NCBI RefSeq assembly: GCF_001619985.1
Contig: NW_017264199.1
Span: 310,001 to 374,000, forward strand
DNA: 64,000 bases
Direction of reading: 5' to 3'
Source: Xylona heveae TC161
Lineage: Eukaryota; Ascomycota; Xylonomycetes; Xylonales; Xylonaceae
A program made the translations under genes and the position numbers. Numbering within the stretch: position 1 is the stretch's first letter; each line of letters opens with the position of its first letter. This document shows positions 57,043-64,000 of this stretch, piece by piece. The notes under the pieces were generated by a model, which saw only the letters and a list, made by a program, of their open reading frames with translations, was not told the DNA's origin and searched no databases.

Positions 57043-57975
57043 TGATCTTTCTTTGGCTGCCTCTCAAATCCCGTCCTTTTTACGACAGCGGCCATTTTCT
57101 GTGCATTTCTCAGCCATAGTTAAAGACAGGCACATTGTGTCAAGTTTACAGTCTATTTTTATCTTTTCGATACAACTTCGATACAACTTTGACGCTTAGC
57201 CGTTAGGTACTACCGTAATTTGATTATATAAAAATCAATAAATCATTTATAATACCACCAGCTCTATGTAACCCTCTATTACCTCACTGGATTTTGTCTG
57301 CCATGCATAGATCAGGTGCAATGACATGTAGGAATTGAAAACACATTCGATTCAAATACAACAGGGTATATCATATCTCAAGTGACGAATAGACAGATAG
57401 AGAAAAGATGAGCTACAAACGAGACACGAGTAAGGTGGCAGATGCATAGAGATCATCCTTGGCTATTGTCACAGTCAAATGACAAAAAAGGCCTATTTTC
57501 TTGCTTTCATGCAATCGGCCGCATCGTTGATTCCCAGGTCTCACTAGTCATACATGATTTGCGGAAATGAAGATTTGAGCTCACATTGAGTCGTGTTGGT
57601 GTTTCAGGGATAGATAGTACCCCGAGCAGATATGCTATCATCTGGTTATTTCGCCAATTATTCTTTTAATTATATAATTAAATTCATCTATGATTTTGGC
57701 TGTTGGCTACTTGAAAAGATAATGTGTGGAGGTGGTAAACAGTAGAACGGAACAACAACTCGTGGCGCTGATCGATCGCCGGGTATTATCTTATCTATAG
57801 ATCAATCTTATATTTATCTCTTTGATCTCAACTCCACGACGCGCTTCAAGTATAGCAGAGCTTGGGCAATTCACAGCGCACAATTTACTACACTGTTTCT
57901 GCACTTTTCCTGCATCGAAGAGTATGGAATTATGATAAGATTCTGCTGCGTCTTGCATAAACGAACGTAGAAGCC
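57043..57975. other. Intergenic region, no gene seen
   Basis: Between two + strand genes. AT-rich, with an AATAAA-like poly-A signal context (ATCAATAAATC) near 57233. Confidence 0.5.
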
Positions 57976-60496
57976 ATGTCCTACGATCCACGAGGTGACC
58001 ATGTCGCCGGTCACAGCGCACCCTTTGAAGGAACTGGTTTTATCAGAGTTCGAGGGCGACGTACGTCTAACATTTGTTTCTTCTCATTCTACGCAGTCGC
58101 AACTACTAATGTCACTGTTTAGGTCCTGTTACCGACTATGGAACTTCAATGGTGCAATGGATGCGCAATCGCAGGCCGCGATACAGAGGTGCTCCAGTCT
58201 GCGAAATGGAGCGGCCCAGTGCCAGCTACATAATGGACGTAGGTGAACTCCATCCACTGTCAAGCTCTATAGAGTTGCTCACTTTCATATTTAGATTTTA
58301 CCACCGGCCGCCAATCTTCAGAATTCAACAGATGCGATACCCTCAAAACACTTACATTCGTCACTAAACAAAATCAAACACCCAATCAACATTGTTCGAT
58401 GGACACCCGAAGGACGACGACTTCTCACCGGGTCGAGCAGTGGTGAATTTACATTATGGAATGGAATGGGATTCAATTTTGAAACCATTATGCAAGCTCA
58501 CGATGCCGCCATCCGCGCTGCCTCGTACTCCCACAACGACGAGTGGCTTGTATCAGCGGACCAAGACGGAGTCGTCAAATACTGGCAGACAAACTTTAAC
58601 AATGTCAAGGCAATCCAAGCGCACAACGATCCCATTCGCGACCTCGCCTTTTCACCAACCGACTCCAAATTCGTCACTGCCTCGGACGACGCCTCCCTTA
58701 AGATCTTTGATTTCGCCGGCGGTATCGAAGAATCTGTACTGACGGGACACAACTGGGACGCCAAAACCGTGGACTGGCACCCAACCAAGGGACTACTCGT
58801 TTCTGGGTCAAAAGATCATCAGGTCAAGCTCTGGGATCCACGAACCGGCCGGTGCTTGACTACGCTCTACGGACACAAGAACACAATCTCCAAAACCGCA
58901 TTCGAGCCACGCCGGGGCCAATTGCTCGCAACATGTGCGCGAGACCAAACGGCGCGCGTATTTGACCTGCGCATGATGCGCGACGTGTGTCTGTTACGAG
59001 GCCACGAAAAGGACGTATCAACAATAACATGGCATCCTATCCACGCCAATCTCCTCTCCACCGGCGGCGCCGACGGCAGTCTCTTCCACTACCTCCTCGA
59101 CGAGCCCAACCAGCCTCCAGGCACCGAGCCATCTGTTCCACCATACGACACTCCCGATCCCCTCAACGCACCCGCCCAAACCATCTATCCCGCCCACCGT
59201 GTCCCCTACGCTCACGATTTCGCCATCTGGTCACTCGACTGGCATCCCCTGGGCCACATTCTCGCCTCTGGATCCAACGACCGCGTTACCCGATTCTGGT
59301 CCCGCGCCAGACCAGGCGAGACAGACTGCTTTATCGACCGGTATCACATTGGCGAAGCAGCCGCGGAGGCGCAAGGCACATGGGACCGCCGGGGCGGACG
59401 GCGCCAGATGCGCGAAGACGAAGAAGCCGAAATGGAAGACGAAGCCGAAGGACTCGTCGATCAGAAAATGCCCACGCGGCAACCAATGCTACCTGGCATC
59501 CCAGGTCTGCCTGTCCCCGCCAGCGCACTTGCCGATCTCCCCAGACCACCTGGTATCGGCGGTGGTGCTGCAGGCGGCGTCCCCTCGTTGCCGACGCAGA
59601 TTCCTGGAATGGGCAATCTCGCGGCGCCACCACCTCCTATCCTGCCCGGTCTGAGCGGTCTAGTGGGCGGTGCTGCGGGTGCTGTACCTCCTCCTCCTCC
59701 TGTTCCTCCTGGAGCTGCCCCCGCCGGTGGCACAGGAATCCCCGGATTCGGAGTCGGTGTATCGACCACTGGTCCCGCCCCACCCGGCGGTGGTCCCAGT
59801 GGTAATGTCGTTCCTCCCCCACCTCCTCCTCCTCTAGGATCTCTCCCTGGCCTAAACATCCCCGGTCTCGACCCTTCTAAACTCGCTGCCATGATTGGAT
59901 CTCTCCCTCCTCCTCCGCCTCCTCCTCCTCATCCATCTTCAACGGGCCCTGCCCACGCTCCAGCTCCTCCTTCTTCATCAACTTCAACTTCTACTCCTCC
60001 GGTTATCCCTCCGCCCCCTCCTCATCATCTATCCTCTACGCCGTCTAGTGTACCCCCTCCGCCGCCCGTTCTCCCCGGCACCGCTCCTGCGCCTTTCCCC
60101 GGCGGCATTCTCCCGCCGGGGTTACTCCCGCCGAACTTCCAGTTTCCGCCTGGCTTTCCCATTCCCAATCTTGCAGGTACAGGTGCTGGCGGTTCTGCTG
60201 GTCCTGGCGGCCCCGGTGTTAGCACACCTCCTGTGGGATACAGCGGTGATAATCAGCCCGGCTCGTCTGGACACAATACTCCTGTTGGTGCTTTTGGGGG
60301 TGGTGGTGGTGGAGGTGGTATCCCCGGCCTCAGCGCGCCCGGAGGCGGCGGCGGCGGCGGCGGAGGCGGCGTAGGAGACGACATGTCCGGTCTAGGTCTT
60401 TCTCTCGGCCCCCAGCGCAGACGCACACCACTGCCCAGCCAGCGAGACAGTTTGAAAGAGGAGCAAAAGCGTGGCCATTACCGCATTTCTCGATGA
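57976..60496 (+). CDS. pfs2: Polyadenylation factor Pfs2 (WDR33-like), WD40 plus long Pro/Gly tail
   Basis: Predicted 800 residues from exons 57976-58060, 58123-58238 and 58295-60496. Pfs2/WDR33 is a scaffold of the cleavage and polyadenylation complex that helps read the poly-A signal. The N-terminal [20 protein letters not shown] spans the first intron. Seven or so WD repeats follow (about 105-410), with [21 protein letters not shown] and [11 protein letters not shown] as clear WD signatures. The last 370 residues are Pro/Gly-rich with polyproline runs (up to eight Pro) and Gly runs, then a basic end. Yeast Pfs2 (465 residues) lacks such a tail, whereas animal WDR33 has a long collagen-like one. 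The second intron donor is GTAGGT. Confidence 0.93.
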
Positions 60497-60705
60497 TTTT
60501 AGGTCCTAATTTCCTTTATTTTCTCTTTTCTTTTTTCTTCTTTGATTTTATTCAAAGTCTTAAAAGGTCATATAGGGCTGACCGTTGACATGTTGCCTTT
60601 TCAATAACACATTTTTTTTCTTTCTTCTTTTTCTTTTTTTCTTCAAAAAAACAATTGCATCTTAATCAAAAGTAGCTCAGCTATCAGTAGCAGCACGAGC
60701 AGATG

Positions 60706-61240
60706 CAGTAACGGTAGCTACAGACTACAGACTACAGTACTGGTCGTCGTCATTCATCGTCACGGTCCTAGTTACGGTCCTACTTACGGCCGTGTTCATG
60801 CTCGTAATGGTGCAATGCTGCAATGCTGCACTTATGCATTGCTACATTAATGTGTGTTGATACATTAATGTGTGTTGATACATCCGGGCGCTCAGGAAGT
60901 GGCTGCGGGCGTTATAGCGTAACGGGCACACCGTACAGCGTAACGGGGTATAAAGTAAAACAAACAAACACATATAAATATAAATATAATACTCCTACGG
61001 TTTTTTATGCGGGAGACCATTGGAACTCAAATATGACAATGTAGGGAGGTATATACCAGGTACATATACTACATCAACTACATTCACTATTTAAATACTC
61101 GAGAGTAATGCAACCATAGAGGGACTATAACGAGACTATAATGAGACTATAACAACTATCATTAAAGCATCTTAACAGTGTCGTGAGTCATAGAAATATA
61201 TATATAAATATACCTTATATATACCTTATATATAACTATT
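60706..61240. repeat. Serial micro-duplications
   Basis: Examples: ACAGACT repeated near 60720, GCAATGCT near 60812, an exact 19-bp doubling of TACATTAATGTGTGTTGAT near 60843-60880, TACAGCGTAACGGG-type doubling near 60914-60948, GACTATAA three times near 61122-61152 and ATATACCTT twice near 61207. Confidence 0.7.
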
Positions 61241-61368
61241 AAAAAACTATAAGCCATATAATATAAACCAACCAACGAAATGAATTGAATAAAATAAAAA
61301 CCTAAAAAAAAGTTTGGATAAAAAGATGAATTGATAAAAAAAAAAGGGGAGGGAAAAAAAAAAAAACC

Positions 61369-61398
61369 GAAGAAGAAGAAGAAGAAGAAGAAGAAGAA
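61369..61398. repeat. GAA trinucleotide repeat, about 10 copies
   Basis: Uninterrupted (GAA)n inside the purine tract. Confidence 0.9.
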
Positions 61399-62053
61399 AC
61401 CTCTCCCATCTCCAAACCTCACCGGGCACCCTCTTCAAAAAAAGATAAATCAAAAATAGAATGAGAAACCTCCTCTACCTCCAAACCCCCTCAAAAAGGG
61501 ATTAAAAAAATAAAGAAATAAAGGATAAGATAAGAAGAAAGACAAGAAAAGGGTAAGAGAAAGAAAGGAAAAGAGCAAGAAGAGATGAAAAATAAAGAAA
61601 GGAAAAGGATAAGAAAAAAAAAATAAAGAAGATGGTTAAAAGAAAAAGGGCAAGAAGAAAGTATAAGAAAAAAAAGAAGAGAAAAAAATATGTATATGTA
61701 GATATAAATATAAATATATGAGACAGAGAAACAGATATTTTCGTCGTTGGGTAATGGTCGACAGGTGATAGTCTTTCATTTGAGCAGAAAGTCGGGGAAG
61801 AAAAAAAAAAAAGGTCGATTTTTGAAAGGCCGTAAAGAAATAGGAAAATAAAGGCGGAAGAAAAAGAGAGAAGAAAAATGACGAAAGAAGAGGCCCGAAT
61901 AAACGAACAAGTGAACAAAAACGTACCATGGTTTCAATGGTTGGAAAGAAAAAGGTTGCTTATAAGGAGAAGAAATATAGATAAAATAAGGTAAGTATAA
62001 GAAAATAAGTATGGGAAAATACAATATGAAATAAAAATGAAAATAGAAAAATT

Positions 62054-62174
62054 GGAAATAGAGATGGAAATAGAGATGGAAATAGAGATGGAAATAGAGA
62101 TGGAAATANNNNNNNNNNTGGAAATAGAGATGGAAATAGAGATGGAAATAGAGATGGAAATAGAGATGGAAATA
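62054..62174. repeat. 12-bp tandem array, GGAAATAGAGAT unit
   Basis: About nine or more near-perfect units flanking a run of ten Ns. The true copy number is unknown because the gap sits inside the array. Confidence 0.9.
62109..62118. other. Assembly gap (10 N)
   Basis: Ten ambiguous bases inside the 12-bp array; a fixed gap size typical of scaffolding rather than measured length. Confidence 0.98.
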
Positions 62175-62578
62175 TAGAATATAAAAATAAAGATGGAATA
62201 AAATAAAATAAGAAGGAATAAAATATAAAGTAAAAATGGATAAAGATGAATAAAGATACAGAACCAGAGGACGACAATACACAAGCTGCACTGCGTACTT
62301 GCACTGCTACCGCCCAATACTCAGACACCGAAACCGACACCGACCGACCGAGAGACAGACGCACAACAAGCAAACACGAGACGCATCACGCGTCAATATA
62401 TATTCATTATTCGAGCCCACAGAGTCGCATACAAGACGTATCAAGAAAGGAGGCTTTTGAATCAAAACTCGGTGAACATGTGCGCATACCTATAATACGT
62501 CAGTACTGTTGACTACTAACTAAGAAAAGGTAGGAAAAGAAAAGTAGACGATGGTAGGAAGAGAGGAAAGGGAAAGGA

Positions 62579-64000
62579 CTAGACGTACGGATCTTCTCCC
62601 GATTGACCGTATTGCTCAGTCTCTTCAGGATACTTGTCAAATTGACTGGCATCGCCCATGCCGCCGCGCACCGGCGGCACATATGGGGCGTCAATCTCCT
62701 TGCGAGCAAGCCGGTCCCAGGTGACTTCTGCAAACCACGGGTGCTGCATGACATCCTTGGACCCGCCGTGCAGGTTGCCCAGCCGCTTGGTGAGATCAGG
62801 CGTGATGAGTTGCTGGAGCAGATTCTGCGCGTCTGGGTGCACATATGGCGGGTACTTGACCCGACCACGGAGAATGTTTTCGTAGATTTTCATCGGGGAA
62901 CCGCCGTCCCAAAAGGGCGTGAAGCCGCACAGCATTTCAAAAATGAGAATTCCAAGCGACCACCTAGGGTGTTCAAAAATGATTAGAACATCTGAGGCTT
63001 TTCTCACAATCTTGCTGCAGAAACTCACCAGTCAACCGACTTGTTGTATCCCTTGGACGCGACCACTTCAGGCGCAAGATAGTCGGGCGTGCCGCAAAGC
63101 GTCCATGTAATGTCTGGCACCTCCTTGGCAAAACCGAAATCGGTAATCTTCAGATGGCCGTGTCGGTCGAGCAGCAGGTTTTCGGGTTTGAGATCGCGGT
63201 AGATGATGTGCATCGAGTGGAGATAGTCGAGAGCAAGCGTGACTTCAGCGGCGTAGAACTTGGCCACAGGGTTGGGAAAACGCTAGAACCGCTGGTGTCA
63301 GTATTGTTTTCCGAATTGCAACTATTGAGGACGATCATTACCTGAGACTTGCGCAAGAGACTAAAGAGCTCACCACCCTCGATAAAGTCCATGACCATGT
63401 ACAAATTCTTGGAATCTTGAAAAGTGCCCCACAGCGTAATCAGGAATGGATGCTTGACCTTTTGCAGCATCCGTCGCTCATCGTTGGTGTGCTCCACCTG
63501 CTTCATCTTCACCACCTGTGCCTTTTTCAACACCTTGACCGCGTAGAACCGCTGGTTGTGCTTGGATTGCACCATATGTACACGGCCAAAGCTGCCCGTT
63601 CCCAGCGTTCGCTGAAAGTCAAAATCAGCCAAATTATATTTGCCCTTGGTTGTGCGCACCGCCGGCTTGGCACCGCCGACGCTGCCGGCGGCGGCGGATT
63701 GCGGAGTCAAGTGCTGTTGATGCTGAAATTGATGCTGTTGTCCGTCCATTGGCGCTTGCTGTTGCTGTTGTTGTGCTTGCTGTTGCTGCTGCTGTTGCGC
63801 TTGATGCTGTATGGGATGCAATTGAGCCTGGGGTGCCTGGCCTCGGTCGTCAAATTGCTGGGGCGGATTGATGAGGTTATTGATGCTCGGAATATTTTGC
63901 GGAGACCGAGATGGCGAGCCGTCTGCAGCGCCTGAGAAAGGAGAAGCAGTCGGCACGTGTTGCTGCGCTTGCTGTTGCAAGGCGGCGGGGTTCAATGACT
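62579..64000 (-). CDS. pkaC: cAMP-dependent protein kinase catalytic subunit (5' end outside window)
   Basis: Partial: the frame is open through the right edge, with no ATG. Exons visible: 63341-64000 (continues), 63029-63282 and 62579-62963. PKA-C is the effector of cAMP signalling for growth, nutrient sensing and development. A Gln-rich disordered N-terminus precedes the AGC kinase domain: [12 protein letters not shown] (P-loop), YAVKVLKK (VAIK Lys), [12 protein letters not shown] (catalytic loop), TDFGFAKEV, the activation-loop [15 protein letters not shown] and [13 protein letters not shown] across the last intron. The C-terminal tail with [16 protein letters not shown] matches filamentous-fungal PKA-C1. 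The Gln tract is length-variable in related fungi. Confidence 0.95.

Larger units (their letters stand above)
61347..62230 (+). repeat. Purine-rich tract, about 880 bp
   Basis: The + strand is strongly A/G-biased throughout, including A runs of 11-14 bases and many AGAAA/AAGAAG words, with only short pyrimidine interruptions (around 61400-61500 and 61735-61790). Confidence 0.8.
60497..62578. other. Long convergent intergenic region, low complexity, with an assembly gap
   Basis: 2.1 kb between pfs2 (+) and the PKA gene (-). It holds serial micro-duplications (60.7-61.24 kb), a poly-purine stretch of almost 900 bp, a GAA run, a 12-bp array and ten Ns. Open frames here are repeat-derived. Confidence 0.65.

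Noticed and set aside
58987-59805. 272-codon open frame overlapping pfs2 on the + strand
   Set aside because: Out-of-frame shadow of the pfs2 Pro/Gly-rich region, full of Arg/Ser from GC-rich codons.
61162-62373. Several Phe/Ser/Tyr-rich open frames on the - strand
   Set aside because: Translations of the purine tract's complement; low-complexity reading with no protein character, and one crosses the assembly gap.
1-64000. Transposable or virus-like elements
   Set aside because: No transposase, reverse transcriptase, integrase or capsid-like frame, and no paired terminal repeats were recognised by eye; a homology search could still find short degenerate relics.
1-64000. Secondary-metabolite gene cluster
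   Set aside because: No PKS, NRPS, terpene cyclase or pathway regulator; the two transporters and the GFA-fold protein stand among housekeeping genes.

Overview
The window reads as chromosomal DNA of a filamentous ascomycete (Pezizomycotina-like). The reasons are short spliceosomal introns (about 45-155 nt) with GTAAGT-type donors and CTAAC/CTGAC branch-like sequences, and a gene set typical of that group: Bud4, Mrh4, Pop3, Pex8 with a peroxisomal tail, fungal APH-fold proteins and a GPI-type fasciclin protein. I cannot name a genus. I found no transposon, virus-like element, rRNA, convincing tRNA or CRISPR array.

Layout. 0-5 kb: bud4 (-). 5-8 kb: mrh4 (+), a mitochondrial RNA helicase, divergent from bud4. 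8-13 kb: a GFA-fold protein (-) and a DHA1-type transporter (+). 13-15 kb: flavohaemoglobin (+) behind a promoter rich in nitrate/GATA/CRE-like sites. 15-18.4 kb: a gene-poor stretch full of short serial duplications. 18-21.4 kb: a fasciclin protein (+) and the RNase P/MRP subunit Pop3 (-). 22-30.8 kb: a 2,582-residue USP34/USP9X-type deubiquitinase in 12 exons. 32-37 kb: TFIIE-alpha (-) divergent from pus1 (+), then a TMEM170 protein (-) divergent from pex8 (+). 40-45 kb: an unknown Cys-rich protein, a left-handed beta-helix acetyltransferase and a Ste14-type methyltransferase. 45.5-48 kb: a tiny Cys/His protein (-) divergent from an AN1-finger/APH fusion (+). 50-53.4 kb: MGST3-like MAPEG and DGAT1 (both -). 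55-57 kb: a maltose/alpha-glucoside-type permease (+). 58-60.5 kb: pfs2 (+). 62.6-64 kb: the PKA catalytic subunit (-), cut by the window edge.

Most genes are housekeeping functions (transcription, 3' end formation, tRNA/RNase P biology, ubiquitin, peroxisome, lipid synthesis, polarity and cAMP signalling), so this is not a biosynthetic cluster. The more unusual signals are the flavohaemoglobin with two Cys-Pro-Phe motifs in an inserted loop and its NirA/GATA-like promoter; the AN1-APH gene paired with a micro-protein whose cysteine spacing matches half of that AN1 finger; two Phe-Glu-Asp-Val motifs in TFIIE-alpha; and long convergent intergenic spaces made of purine tracts and serial micro-duplications, one holding an assembly gap. 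Gene models were built by hand from splice signals and reading-frame continuity; every exon phase closes, but no transcript data were available.
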